Notes under the pieces: generated by a model
Databases searched by the model: none
The model's input: the letters and a program-made list of their open reading frames with translations, nothing else
What the model was told of the DNA's origin: nothing
Translations under genes and position numbers: made by a program
Part shown: in pieces, positions 1 to 7,841 of the stretch
Layout: the number at the start of each line of letters is the position of its first letter
Position numbering within the stretch: position 1 is the stretch's first letter
DNA from: Acrocarpospora catenulata
Lineage (GTDB): Bacteria; Actinomycetota; Actinomycetes; Streptosporangiales; Streptosporangiaceae
Assembly (NCBI RefSeq): GCF_018476525.1
Contig: NZ_JAHCST010000014.1
Span: 1 to 64,000 of the forward strand
Length of the DNA stretch: 64,000 nucleotides
Direction: 5' to 3'

Positions 1-1
1 C

Positions 2-640
2 GACGGCGAGGCGGTGCGCCGCGCCGTCGCCGCCCTCGGGGACGCGCACGGCCGCCTGGACGCGGTGGTCAACTGCGCCGTGAACTTCCTGGCCCGCGGC
101 CTGACGGTGACCCAGGCCGACTGGGACCGGGTGCTCCGGGTCAACGTGCAGGGCATCGGCAACGTGGTGCAGGCCGCGCACCCGCTGCTGGCCCGCACCC
201 AGGGGGCCGCGGTGGTCAACACCGCGAGCATCTCCGCGCACGTCGCCCAGCCCGCGCGGTGGACCTACAACGCCACCAAGGGCGCCATCCTGACGCTGAC
301 CAAGTGCATGGCGATGGACCTCGCCCCGGACGGCATCCGGGTGAACGCGGTCAGCCCGGGCTGGATCTGGACCCCGGAGGTCAGCCGGGCCGCCGGCGGC
401 GACCGCGCCGCCTGGGAACCGGTCTGGGGCCGCTTCCACCTGCTGCGCCGCCTCGGCGAGCCGGACGAGGTGGCGAGCGCCATCGCCTTCCTCTGCTCCA
501 GCGACGCCAGCTTCATCACCGGAGTCGAGCTGCCCGTGGACGGCGGCTACCTGGCCATGGGCCCCGAGGGCCTGGGCGAGGACTCCAGCTTCGCCGGGTC
601 CGCCCCGGCCACCGACAGCGATTCGAGGAACCAGCGTTGA
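2..640 (+). CDS. SDR-family oxidoreductase, 5'-truncated by window edge
   Basis: The reading frame is already open at base 2, so the N-terminus with the TGxxxGxG nucleotide-binding motif lies outside the window. What remains shows the classical SDR core: NTASIS strand, catalytic YNATK (Tyr-x3-Lys), the PGWIWTP loop and the closing VDGGY motif. It should reduce or oxidise a hydroxyl/keto group with NAD(P)H. The stop overlaps the TTG start of the next gene (TTGA), and the two following genes are also dehydrogenases, so this is the upstream part of a catabolic operon. The ~25-residue tail after VDGGY is longer than usual and rich in Ser/Ala. The substrate is not evident. Confidence 0.9.
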   Translation, partial: DGEAVRRAVAALGDAHGRLDAVVNCAVNFLARGLTVTQADWDRVLRVNVQGIGNVVQAAHPLLARTQGAAVVNTASISAHVAQPARWTYNATKGAILTLTKCMAMDLAPDGIRVNAVSPGWIWTPEVSRAAGGDRAAWEPVWGRFHLLRRLGEPDEVASAIAFLCSSDASFITGVELPVDGGYLAMGPEGLGEDSSFAGSAPATDSDSRNQR

Positions 641-1563
641 ACACGCACATCGTCATCACCGACACCAACCTCGGGGACGGCTCCATCGAGCGCGGCGTCC
701 TGGTTCCCGCCTTCGAGGTGAGCCATCACGACGCCAGAACCGAGGAGGAGGTGCTCAGGGTCGGCGCCGACGCCGACGGCCTGCTCGTGCAGTGGGCCCC
801 GCTGACCGAGCGGGTCCTGTCCGGCCTGCCCCGGCTGCGGGCCGTCGTCCGGTACGGCATCGGCCTGGACAACATCGACCTGGCCGCCGCCGCCCGGCTC
901 GGCGTCGAGGTCCGCAACGTGGACGACTACTGCCTGGCCGAGGTGGCCGACCACGCCGTCGCGTCGGTGTACTCCCACAACCGCAGGCTCACCGCGGCGA
1001 GCCGGTCCTACGACACCCGGGGCTGGACCACCGAGGGCATCGCCGCGCCGCTGCCCCCCGGCGAGGATCCGGTCGGCGTCGCCGGGTTCGGGCGGATCGG
1101 GCGCGAGGTCGCCCGCCGCGCCGCCGCGCTCGGCTTCCCGGTGCACGTGTGGGATCCGTACGTCACCGACCTGCCCCCCGGCGTCACCGGCCACCCGACC
1201 CTGGCCGGGCTGGCCGAGGCCGTCAACCACCTCACCCTGCACATCCCCTCGACCGAGGCGACCCGGGGCATCGTCGACCGTACGGTGCTGGACGCACTCG
1301 GCCCGGCCGGGCACCTGGTCAACACCGCCAGGGGCGCCCTGGTGGCGGAGGAGGAACTGCTCGCCGCGCTGACCGCGGGCACCCTGGGCTTCGCCTCGCT
1401 GGACGTGCTGGCGGCCGAGCCACCGTCCGGGATCTCGGCGGAGCTGGCCGCGCACGAGCGGGTGCTGGTCACCCCGCACATCGCCTACCTGTCGACGCGG
1501 TCGCTGCCGATGCTCCAGCGGCGGGCCGCCGAGATCATGCGCGACCTGCTGACGGCGGGCTGA
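637..1563 (+). CDS. D-2-hydroxyacid dehydrogenase (CtBP/phosphoglycerate dehydrogenase-like)
   Basis: 308 residues. The start is TTG at 637, which overlaps the previous stop and has GAGGAA six bases upstream; the longer open frame upstream is only a shadow of the SDR gene. Family marks: GFGRIG dinucleotide-binding loop, NTARGAL (catalytic Arg), then a Glu, and TPHIAYLS with the catalytic His near the C-terminus. The reaction is NAD-dependent interconversion of a D-2-hydroxy acid and its 2-oxo acid. Translational coupling to the SDR and a 4-nt gap to the alcohol dehydrogenase indicate one operon. A sugar-acid or hydroxy-acid substrate fits the FAH-type hydrolase nearby, but this is inference. 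Confidence 0.88.
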   Translation: MNTHIVITDTNLGDGSIERGVLVPAFEVSHHDARTEEEVLRVGADADGLLVQWAPLTERVLSGLPRLRAVVRYGIGLDNIDLAAAARLGVEVRNVDDYCLAEVADHAVASVYSHNRRLTAASRSYDTRGWTTEGIAAPLPPGEDPVGVAGFGRIGREVARRAAALGFPVHVWDPYVTDLPPGVTGHPTLAGLAEAVNHLTLHIPSTEATRGIVDRTVLDALGPAGHLVNTARGALVAEEELLAALTAGTLGFASLDVLAAEPPSGISAELAAHERVLVTPHIAYLSTRSLPMLQRRAAEIMRDLLTAG

Positions 1564-1567
1564 GCCG

Positions 1568-2512
1568 ATGCGCGCTCTCGTCTTCACCCGGCCGAGCACC
1601 GTCGAACTGCTCGAGGTCGCCGACCCCCGGCCCGCCGACGGCGAGGTCCTGGTCAAGGTCCGCGCGGTCGGCATCTGCGGCAGCGAACTGCACGGCATCC
1701 GCGACAGCGGCTTCCGCCGCCCGCCCCTGGTGATGGGCCACGAGTTCGCCGGGACCACCCCCGACGGCCGCCGCGTCACCGCCAATCCGCTGCTCAGCTG
1801 CGGGGTGTGCGACCAGTGCCGGATCGGCCGCGACCATCTCTGCCGGGAGCGCGCCATCCTGGGCATCCACCGCCCCGGCGCGTTCGCCGAGTACGTCGCG
1901 GTGCCGGAACGTGCCCTGCACCCGCTGCCGCCGGCCATGTCGTTCGAGACGGCGGCGCTGATCGAGCCGCTGGCCAACGGCGTACACGCGCTGAATCTGG
2001 CCCGTCCGGCGCCCGGCGCCCGGATCGCCGTGCTGGGCGCCGGCACCATCGGCCTGGTCTGCCTGCTGGTGGCCCGGCAGCTCACCGACCAGGTCGTGGT
2101 CTGCGACCTGTCGGCGGAGCGGCTGGCGGTGGCCGAACGCCTGGGCGCCACCGCCGTCACCACCGAACTGCACGGCGAGTTCGACGTCGTGGTGGACGCG
2201 GTCGGCGCGGCGGCCACCCACCGCATGTCGGTGCAGCACCTGCGCCCCGGCGGCACGGCCGTCTGGGTGGGGCTGCTCAGCACCGACGCCGCCTTCGACG
2301 GGCAGCAGATCGTCCGCGAGGAGAAGCACGTCGTCGGCTCGTACTGCTACACGGCGGCCGAGTTCGCGCAGGCTGTGACCCTGGCCGGGGAGGTGGCGCT
2401 GGACTGGTCGACCACCTTCGACCTGGCCGACGGCGCGACCATTTTCGGCGAGCTGATGGCCGGCCGCCAGGATGTCGTCAAGGCGCTGCTGCGCCCCTGG
2501 GGAGAGGAGTGA
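1568..2512 (+). CDS. Zinc-dependent alcohol dehydrogenase (MDR family)
   Basis: 314 residues. The catalytic zinc site is visible as Cys in GICGSE and His in GHEFAG; the structural zinc lobe has four cysteines in CGVCDQC...C. The GAGTIG Rossmann motif follows around residue 155. It resembles sorbitol/threonine dehydrogenase-like MDR enzymes, slightly short for the family (usually 335-350). It starts 4 nt after the hydroxyacid dehydrogenase and is followed by a gene one base after its stop, so it is co-transcribed. The substrate is unknown; a polyol, sugar or sugar acid is plausible from context. Confidence 0.88.
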   Translation: MRALVFTRPSTVELLEVADPRPADGEVLVKVRAVGICGSELHGIRDSGFRRPPLVMGHEFAGTTPDGRRVTANPLLSCGVCDQCRIGRDHLCRERAILGIHRPGAFAEYVAVPERALHPLPPAMSFETAALIEPLANGVHALNLARPAPGARIAVLGAGTIGLVCLLVARQLTDQVVVCDLSAERLAVAERLGATAVTTELHGEFDVVVDAVGAAATHRMSVQHLRPGGTAVWVGLLSTDAAFDGQQIVREEKHVVGSYCYTAAEFAQAVTLAGEVALDWSTTFDLADGATIFGELMAGRQDVVKALLRPWGEE

Positions 2513-2513
2513 C

Positions 2514-3290
2514 ATGTACGGCGTACGCCTGCTGCATCTGGGCGACGGAGACGTGCCGGGGCCCGAGGTGTACTGGATGTCGGACTGGGACCAGTGGTAC
2601 CGGCTGGCCTTCCAGGCCGTGCTGATCCAGGGCCCCGGCGTCACCGCGCTCATCGGCACCGGACCGGCCGAGGATCTCGGGCCGATGAACGAGCGGTGGG
2701 CCGGATTCCTAGGCGAGCGCGCGGCGATGCGGCGTGAGCCCGGCCAGTGGCTGCCCGACCAGCTGGCCACGCTCGGCATCGCGCCGGAGGAGGTGACGCA
2801 CGTGCTGCTCACGCCGTTGCAGCTCTACACCACCTCCAACGTCCCGCACTTCCCGAACGCGAGGTTCTGCCTGACCGAGCGCGGCTGGACCCACTTCCAC
2901 CGCACCAAGAAGCATCCGCACGACGACCGCTGGACCTCCCTGCCGCCGGAGGTGCTGAGCTACCTCACCCACGACGCCTGGGACCGGGTCGACCTGCTCG
3001 CCGACGAGGACGAGGTGGCGCCCGGCATCCGCACCTGGTGGACCGGCTCGCACCACCGGGCCTCGATGGCCGTCGAGATCGACAGCACGGCGGGCGTGGT
3101 CACCGTGACCGACGCCTACTTCACCCGCCGCAACCTCGACACCGACCAGCCCATCGGCATCTGCGAGAACATCTACGAGGCGCTGGCCGCCCACGAGCGG
3201 GTACGCGGGGTGGCCGACGTGCCGCTCACCATCTACGACCCCGACCAGCTCACCCGCTACCCGGACGGCGTCGTCGCGGCGCTCCCGTGA
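2514..3290 (+). CDS. Metallo-beta-lactamase-fold protein lacking the metal-binding motif
   Basis: 258 residues; ATG at 2514, one base after the previous stop. The overall pattern is that of N-acyl-homoserine-lactonase-like MBL-fold hydrolases: a short strand, then VTHVLLT where the HxHxDH metal motif should follow, later a WWTGSHHRAS segment in place of the usual PGHTPGS, then a YEAL/Asp region. At residues 99-107 the text reads LTPLQLYTT: all of the His/Asp ligands are replaced. It is therefore unlikely to be a classical dinuclear hydrolase. It may bind a metabolite or have another catalytic mode. It is the last intact gene of the + operon. Confidence 0.7.
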   Translation: MYGVRLLHLGDGDVPGPEVYWMSDWDQWYRLAFQAVLIQGPGVTALIGTGPAEDLGPMNERWAGFLGERAAMRREPGQWLPDQLATLGIAPEEVTHVLLTPLQLYTTSNVPHFPNARFCLTERGWTHFHRTKKHPHDDRWTSLPPEVLSYLTHDAWDRVDLLADEDEVAPGIRTWWTGSHHRASMAVEIDSTAGVVTVTDAYFTRRNLDTDQPIGICENIYEALAAHERVRGVADVPLTIYDPDQLTRYPDGVVAALP

Positions 3291-3454
3291 CACGGCCGGT
3301 CGGCCCAACAGGCCTGGCCTACGCCCCGGCCTCGGATGTGATCATTTCCATCGTCGGGGCCGGGCGCCCCGCCGGCGTCGAAGCCGCCGTCCGGGGCGCC
3401 CGGCTCGTCCTGACCGAAGCGGAGCTGCGGTCGCTGGACGATCAAGGCTGGTAG
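3287..3454 (+). pseudogene. Aldo/keto reductase C-terminal remnant
   Basis: A 55-codon open frame beginning at a GTG that overlaps the previous stop. The protein text (VIISIVGAGRP...VEAAV...LVLTEAELRSLD) matches the last strand/helices of aldo/keto reductases, where the usual wording is SVIVGARxPEQV followed by LxxxELxxLD. The barrel and all catalytic residues are absent, so this is a 5'-deleted relic. Its end overlaps the stop of the convergent FAH gene by 13 bases. It could be expressed as a small peptide by translational coupling, but no function is expected. Confidence 0.55.
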
Positions 3455-4293
3455 TCCACCACCTTCTGCTCCTGCCGGCCGAGCCCGTCGATCTCCATGC
3501 TGACCACGTCACCGGCCTTCAGGTAGGGGAAACGGCCGGAGAGCGCCACCCCCTCGGGGGTGCCGGTGTTGATGACGTCGCCCGGCAGCAGCAGCATGTG
3601 GTGGCTGAGGTGCACGATGAGCTCCGGCACCGAGAAGACCATGTCGGCGGTGCTGGAGTCCTGCCGCGGCTCGCCGTTGACCCAGGAGCGCAGCCGCAGC
3701 CGGTCGGGCCGGATCTCGGCGGCGGGCCGCAGCACCGGGCCGAGCGGGTTGAAGGTCTCGGCGCACTTGCCCTTCGACCACTGCCCGCCGGACACCTCGA
3801 GCTGGAAGCGCCGCTCCGAGACGTCGTTGGAGAGCGCGTAACCCGCCACGTAGTCGAGGGCCTCGGCGGGGTCGCTGAGGTAGCGCGGCGTGCGCTTCAT
3901 CACCACGGCCAGCTCGACCTCCCAGTCGGTCTTGACCGAGCCGGGCGGCAGGATCACCTCGTCGTCCGGGCCGACCACACAGCCCGGGTGCTTCAGGAAG
4001 ACCACGGGGTACTCGGGCGGCGCCGCGCCGGACTCGGCCGCGTGGGCCGCGTAGTTCATGCCGATGCACACCACGGCCGCGGGGCGCGCGATCGGCGAGC
4101 CGATGCGCTGCCCGGCCGTGTCGGCCTCGGGCAGCTCACCCGCGGCCAGCGCGGCGGCCACCCGCTCGATGCCGTCGGCCGCGAAGAAGGCGCCGTCCAG
4201 GTCGGGGGTGAGCGGGGTCAGGTCGTGTTCGCGACCGTCGTGCCGTACGGCGGGGCGTTCCGCCCCTGGGGGGCCGTACCGGAAGAGTTCCAT
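3442..4293 (-). CDS. Fumarylacetoacetate hydrolase (FAH) family protein
   Basis: 283 residues; ATG at 4293 with AAGGA five bases before it. The family core is clear: GMNYAAHAAE, then DWEVELAVV (two metal-binding Glu), SNDVSERRFQ (metal-binding Asp), GTPEGVALS near the end. Such enzymes hydrolyse or decarboxylate 2,4-diketo acids or hydrate 2-keto-pentenoates with Mg. The wording is close to the 2,4-diketo-3-deoxy-fuconate hydrolase/ureidoglycolate lyase-like branch, which would suit the dehydrogenases on the other strand, but this is inference. The first 76 bases overlap the 3' end of the IclR gene, so the two are translationally linked. Confidence 0.88.
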   Translation of the reverse strand: MELFRYGPPGAERPAVRHDGREHDLTPLTPDLDGAFFAADGIERVAAALAAGELPEADTAGQRIGSPIARPAAVVCIGMNYAAHAAESGAAPPEYPVVFLKHPGCVVGPDDEVILPPGSVKTDWEVELAVVMKRTPRYLSDPAEALDYVAGYALSNDVSERRFQLEVSGGQWSKGKCAETFNPLGPVLRPAAEIRPDRLRLRSWVNGEPRQDSSTADMVFSVPELIVHLSHHMLLLPGDVINTGTPEGVALSGRFPYLKAGDVVSMEIDGLGRQEQKVVDYQP

Positions 4294-5072
4294 GTGAGTC
4301 CTTGTGCGGGTGCGTCCTGGTAACCCATGCGCAGCGAGAGCTGGTGGGCGGTCGAGCGGACGTTGTCGATGGTGGTGGCGATGAGCGCCGGGGTCTTGCG
4401 CATCTCCGGGATGGAGACGCTGAGCGCGGCACGGCTGCCGCCCCGGTGGCCGCTGACGGGCGCGGCGATGCAGAACACGCCCGGGGTGTACTCGGAGTTG
4501 TCGGTCGCGTAACCGCTCTCCCGCACCTCGCGCACGACGGCCAGCAGCTGCGGCAGCGAGGTGATGGTCTGCGGCGTGAACGGCACGAAGGGCACCTCGG
4601 CGAACCGTTCCCTGATCTCCTCGTCGCTGAGCTGGCTGAGCAGCGCCTTGCCGATCCCGGTGGCGTACGCCGGCAGCCGGACGCCGACCCTGGACGCCAG
4701 CCGGAGCTGGTGGTCGGGGTCGACCTTGGCGATGTAGACGTTGTCGGTGCCGTCCAGCGTGGCCAGCTGCACGGTCTCGTTCAGGGTGTCGCGCAGCGCC
4801 TCCATGTACGGCATCGCCGCCTTCTCCAGGTCGGAGACCGCGACGTAACTCTGCCCCGCCTGCCACAGCCGGATGCCGACCCGGAAGCGCCGGCTCTCGG
4901 TGTCCTGCTCCAGGAACCCCCGGGTGGTCATGGTGACCAGCAGCGTGTACGTGCTGCTCTTCGGGATCTCCAACCGGCGCTGGATCTCGGTCAGGGTCAG
5001 GCCGTCGCGATGCTCGGTCAGCAGGTCCAGAATGGCGAGGGTGCGGTCGGCCGACTTGACAAGTGAGTTCAT
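4218..5072 (-). CDS. IclR-family transcriptional regulator
   Basis: 284 residues from the ATG at 5072 (MNSLVKSADRTL, the normal beginning of the family). A longer start at 5108 is possible, but it would place coding over an operator-like site at 5086-5103. An N-terminal winged helix (LTLTEIQRRLEIPKSSTYTLL) is followed by the IclR effector domain with GVRLPAYATGIGKALL and SxEYTPGVFCIAAPV. Family members bind small metabolites and repress or activate adjacent catabolic genes. The last ~30 residues (after LRMGYQDAP) extend beyond the normal family end and are encoded inside the FAH gene. Probably controls itself, the FAH gene and the acyl-CoA ligase. Confidence 0.9.
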   Translation of the reverse strand: MNSLVKSADRTLAILDLLTEHRDGLTLTEIQRRLEIPKSSTYTLLVTMTTRGFLEQDTESRRFRVGIRLWQAGQSYVAVSDLEKAAMPYMEALRDTLNETVQLATLDGTDNVYIAKVDPDHQLRLASRVGVRLPAYATGIGKALLSQLSDEEIRERFAEVPFVPFTPQTITSLPQLLAVVREVRESGYATDNSEYTPGVFCIAAPVSGHRGGSRAALSVSIPEMRKTPALIATTIDNVRSTAHQLSLRMGYQDAPAQGLTWNSSGTAPQGRNAPPYGTTVANTT

Positions 5073-5085
5073 GACGATGGATGGC

Positions 5086-5103
5086 CGTTCATGTAGGTAA
5101 ACC
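5086..5103. promoter_or_regulatory. Probable IclR operator (imperfect palindrome)
   Basis: Read on the - strand the site is GGTTTACCTACATGAACG. It matches the perfect 18-bp palindrome before the acyl-CoA ligase gene (6811-6828) at 13 of 18 positions, keeping GGTT.AC and TGAAC. It sits just upstream of the preferred IclR start at 5072, next to a possible -10 (TAAGGT, 5121-5126), as expected for autoregulation. Confidence 0.55.
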
Positions 5104-5189
5104 GGCATTCGGCTAGTGGTACCTTACCCGGTTCGCTGACGCGCGAGGATCCCTCCCGCAAAGGGGGACCACGCCCCTGACCGGCGGGT

Positions 5190-6752
5190 TCATCCGCCAT
5201 TGGCCCGGGCCTTCAATGTCACTTTGCGAATCTTGCCGGACGACGTCTTGGGCAGCTCGCCCAGCTCGATCCGGTCCGGCGCTTTGAACGCGGCGAGCCG
5301 GGCGCGCACGTGCGCCCGCAGTTCCTCCGTGGTGGCCTGCGCGCCGGGGCGCAGCGTGACGAAGGCCATCGGCCGCTCTCCCCAGCGCTCGTCGGCGACG
5401 CCCACCACCGCGGCCTCCAGCACCGCCGGATGGCTGGCCAGGGCCGCCTCGACCTCGATCGAGGAGATGTTCTCCCCGCCGGAGATGATGATGTCCTTGG
5501 CCCGGTCGCGCAGCTCCAGGTAGCCGTCCGGATGCAGCACGCCCAGGTCGCCGGTGCGCAGCCAGCCGTCGGGCGCGGCGGCCCTGGTGGCCGCCGGGTC
5601 CCGGTAGTAGCCGAGCATCACCGTGTTGCCGCGCAGCGCCACCTCGCCGATCGTCTGTCCGTCCCGCGGCACGTCCCTGCCCTTGGCGTCCAGCACCCGC
5701 ATCGCGCAGGACACCAGGTTGGAGACGCCCTGCCTGGCCCGCAGCCGCGACTGCTCCTCCTCCGGCAGCGCCGACCACTCCGGCCGCCAGTCGCAGATGG
5801 CCGCCGGGCCGAACGTCTCGGTCAGGCCGTACAGGTGGGTGACGTCGAAGCCGATCCGCGCGCAGTCCCGCAGCAGGGTGGGGGAGGGCGGCGCGCCGCC
5901 GACCGCGACGGTCACCCTGCCGCCGTCGAGCGCGGCGGGCGCGGCGGCGACCAGGGAGATCAGCACCGTGGGCGCGGCGCAGAGCATGGTGACCCGCTCG
6001 GCGACGATCAGCGGCCACACCTGGGCCGGCTCGACCCTGCGCAGGCAGACGTGCGTGCCGCCGACGGCCGTGACCGCCCAGGGGAAGGCCCAGCCGTTGC
6101 AGTGGAACATCGGCAGCGTCCAGAGGTAGACGACCTCCGGGGTGAGGCGGAAGTGGCCGACCATGGCCAGCGCCTGGAGGTAGGCGCCTCGATGGTGGTA
6201 CATGACCCCTTTGGGGTGGCCGGTGGTGCCGCTGGTGTAGTTCAGCGCCATCAACGCCCGCTCGTCCGCCACCGGCACCCGGTACGGCGCCGCCTCGGCG
6301 CGCAGCCGCTCGTATTCTTCCGGGCCCACGATCCGCACGCCGTCCAGCGCTTCGGTGGCGGCTTCTGCCAGCTCGGCGAACTCGGGGTCGAACAGCAGCA
6401 GCCGGGCTCCCGAGTGCTCGACGATGTGCCGCAGCTCCTCGGCCGACAGCCGGATGTTGAGGGTGACCAGCACCGCTCCCGCGTAGAGCACCCCGAAATG
6501 CGACTCCAGCAGCAGCGGGCTGTTGGCGGCGAGCACGGCGACCCGGTCGCCCTGCGCCACCCCCAGCCCGGCCAGCGCCCCCGCCTGGCGCAGGCACCTG
6601 TCGTGCAGCTCGCGGTAGGTCAGCCGGAGCGGCCCATCGATCACCGCCGTGCGATCGGCATGCACCGCCGCCGCCCGATCGAGGAATCCCGTCGGAGTGA
6701 GCGCCTCGAAGCTCAGCCCGGCGAGGTCCGCCCCGGACGCCTGGTCGACCAC
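5190..6752 (-). CDS. AMP-forming acyl-CoA ligase (fatty/aryl acid-CoA synthetase)
   Basis: 520 residues from GTG at 6752, which has AGGAGAGG seven bases upstream; an ATG 78 bases further upstream falls in the operator/promoter and is rejected. Adenylate-forming enzyme motifs are complete: NYTSGTTGHPKG, YGLTETFGP, GWLRTGDLG, DRAKDIIISGGENIS and the C-terminal PKTSSGKIRK lysine. The reaction is carboxylate + ATP + CoA to acyl-CoA + AMP + PPi. The gene stands alone behind its own promoter with a strong palindromic operator, downstream of which the IclR gene follows after ~80 bases. The acid is probably medium-chain or aromatic; this cannot be read from sequence. Confidence 0.92.
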   Translation of the reverse strand: MVDQASGADLAGLSFEALTPTGFLDRAAAVHADRTAVIDGPLRLTYRELHDRCLRQAGALAGLGVAQGDRVAVLAANSPLLLESHFGVLYAGAVLVTLNIRLSAEELRHIVEHSGARLLLFDPEFAELAEAATEALDGVRIVGPEEYERLRAEAAPYRVPVADERALMALNYTSGTTGHPKGVMYHHRGAYLQALAMVGHFRLTPEVVYLWTLPMFHCNGWAFPWAVTAVGGTHVCLRRVEPAQVWPLIVAERVTMLCAAPTVLISLVAAAPAALDGGRVTVAVGGAPPSPTLLRDCARIGFDVTHLYGLTETFGPAAICDWRPEWSALPEEEQSRLRARQGVSNLVSCAMRVLDAKGRDVPRDGQTIGEVALRGNTVMLGYYRDPAATRAAAPDGWLRTGDLGVLHPDGYLELRDRAKDIIISGGENISSIEVEAALASHPAVLEAAVVGVADERWGERPMAFVTLRPGAQATTEELRAHVRARLAAFKAPDRIELGELPKTSSGKIRKVTLKARANGG

Positions 6753-6779
6753 AACTCCACCTCTCCTCACCGGAGCCTC

Positions 6780-6808
6780 ATTCTCGTCACTGTTCCGTAT
6801 ACTGTCAA
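6780..6808 (-). promoter_or_regulatory. Sigma70-type promoter of the acyl-CoA ligase gene
   Basis: On the - strand TTGACA (6803-6808) is followed after exactly 17 bases by GAGAAT (6780-6785). Transcription would start near 6773, giving a ~20-base leader with the AGGAGAGG ribosome site. The palindrome at 6811-6828 lies two bases upstream of the -35 box. Confidence 0.6.
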
Positions 6809-6810
6809 TC

Positions 6811-6828
6811 GGTTCACATATGTGAACC
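6811..6828. promoter_or_regulatory. Perfect 18-bp palindromic operator GGTTCACATATGTGAACC
   Basis: Both 9-bp arms are identical on the two strands. It abuts the -35 box of the acyl-CoA ligase promoter. Related wording occurs before the IclR gene at 5086-5103, so the IclR protein is the natural candidate binder. An upstream position next to the -35 allows activation as well as repression. Confidence 0.65.
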
Positions 6829-7067
6829 ACCCTGCTCTGAATGTTGCAGGGGGAGCGAGTGTCCCGAAACTTTCGGCGATCATGAGCCTGGCGAACGTCT
6901 CAGCTCGATGTACTGCGTGCCGGACGGTGGATGTCTTCCCTTGTCATTTCGGCGGAATTCCCCGATGACGGTTTCGGAATGACCGAAAGTTTCTGGAATT
7001 GACCGTCATCCAGGAAGGTGGCTGGATTCGCGGTGGACGAATGTCGCATCCGTCGGAAGGGACATCC
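6829..7067. promoter_or_regulatory. Intergenic region with GAAA/TTTC palindromes before the secreted-protein gene
   Basis: No gene is seen. There are two related near-palindromes, CCGAAACTTTCGG at 6864-6876 and CCGAAAGTTTC at 6983-6993. The second lies inside a 9-bp inverted repeat, GATGACGGT (6964-6972) and ACCGTCATC (7002-7010), which also encloses TTCGG/CCGAA. The CGAAA-TTTCG wording resembles operators described upstream of xylanase genes in Streptomyces; the match is from memory. The arrangement is consistent with a repressed, inducible promoter for the secreted protein at 7068. Confidence 0.45.
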
Positions 7068-7550
7068 ATGTTCGCTGGGAAACTAGTGCGGCGGGCCCTG
7101 GCGCTCGCTTCGGTGCTGGTCACAACCGGCGCGGCGATCGCCGCCATCCAGCAGCCGGCCGCCGCCGTCAACGTCACCCTGCAGGCCACGGTTGACTGCA
7201 CCGCATCCAACTACTCCGGGAACACCAGCGACTGGTACCCCAACACCTTGGCGGTCGTCACCTCACCGCCCACCACGTCCACGCCGGTCCCCGGCGGCAG
7301 CCTGGTCGCGAACCCGGCCAACCACTCCTACCAGTTCTCCCAGGCGCTGCCGAGCGGAGCCACCTCCGTGACGATCAACGCCAAGTGCAGCAGCGGCCAC
7401 CAGTACGACCTCTACGGCGTGTCGAACGGCAGCGCCGGCATCCCCGCCGGCTACACGACCGTCACCGCCAGCTGGGCCTGCGCCACCGCGCAGGTCTACC
7501 CCGGACCGTACGTCACCAACTGCAGCCTGCAGTCGGTCTCGTACAGCTGA
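7068..7550 (+). CDS. Secreted protein of unknown function
   Basis: 160 residues; ATG at 7068 with GGAAGGGA six bases upstream (an in-frame ATG at 7041 has no good site). The N-terminus is a Sec signal peptide: KLVRR, a hydrophobic stretch, then AAA cleavage near residue 33. The mature ~127 residues are rich in Ser, Thr, Ala and Tyr, with cysteines in VDCTAS, AKCSSG, WACATA and TNCSLQ that could form two disulfides. I do not recognise the family. It stands alone between a palindrome-rich promoter region and a strong terminator, so it is probably a separately regulated exoprotein. Confidence 0.75.
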   Translation: MFAGKLVRRALALASVLVTTGAAIAAIQQPAAAVNVTLQATVDCTASNYSGNTSDWYPNTLAVVTSPPTTSTPVPGGSLVANPANHSYQFSQALPSGATSVTINAKCSSGHQYDLYGVSNGSAGIPAGYTTVTASWACATAQVYPGPYVTNCSLQSVSYS

Positions 7551-7558
7551 CCACTCCG

Positions 7559-7588
7559 GCACGGCGCCGGCCTGTCCCGGCGCCGTGC
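7559..7588 (+). terminator. Intrinsic terminator after the secreted-protein gene
   Basis: A perfect 12-bp stem (GCACGGCGCCGG / CCGGCGCCGTGC) with a 6-base loop starts 9 bases after the stop and is followed by a short pyrimidine tail (TTCTCTCC). Confidence 0.8.
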
Positions 7589-7637
7589 TTCTCTCCTGCC
7601 GGTGAGACTGTCGGTGGAAGTCTCTAGCATCGAGCCC

Positions 7638-7841
7638 ATGACCACTCAGCCAGCAGACTGCGACCTGCCGCCCGCCATCGGCAAACCGGCGACCCGTGCA
7701 CTACTCGGGGCCGGCCTGACCACTCTCGCGCAGGTCGCCACCCGCACGGAGAAGGAACTGCTCGCCCTGCACGGAGTTGGCCCGCGGGCCGTGCGGATCC
7801 TGTCCGAGTCACTGACCCAGAAGGGCATGTCGCTGCGCTGA
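7638..7841 (+). CDS. Small helix-hairpin-helix protein
   Basis: 67 residues from ATG at 7638. The text PAIGKPATRALLGAGLTTLAQ followed by LLALHGVGPRAVRIL is two HhH-like motifs of the kind found in RNA polymerase alpha C-terminal domains and in small DUF-type DNA-binding proteins of actinomycetes. It likely binds nucleic acid without sequence specificity or contacts another protein. The last 33 bases overlap the 3' end of the convergent ssuD gene. Confidence 0.75.
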   Translation: MTTQPADCDLPPAIGKPATRALLGAGLTTLAQVATRTEKELLALHGVGPRAVRILSESLTQKGMSLR

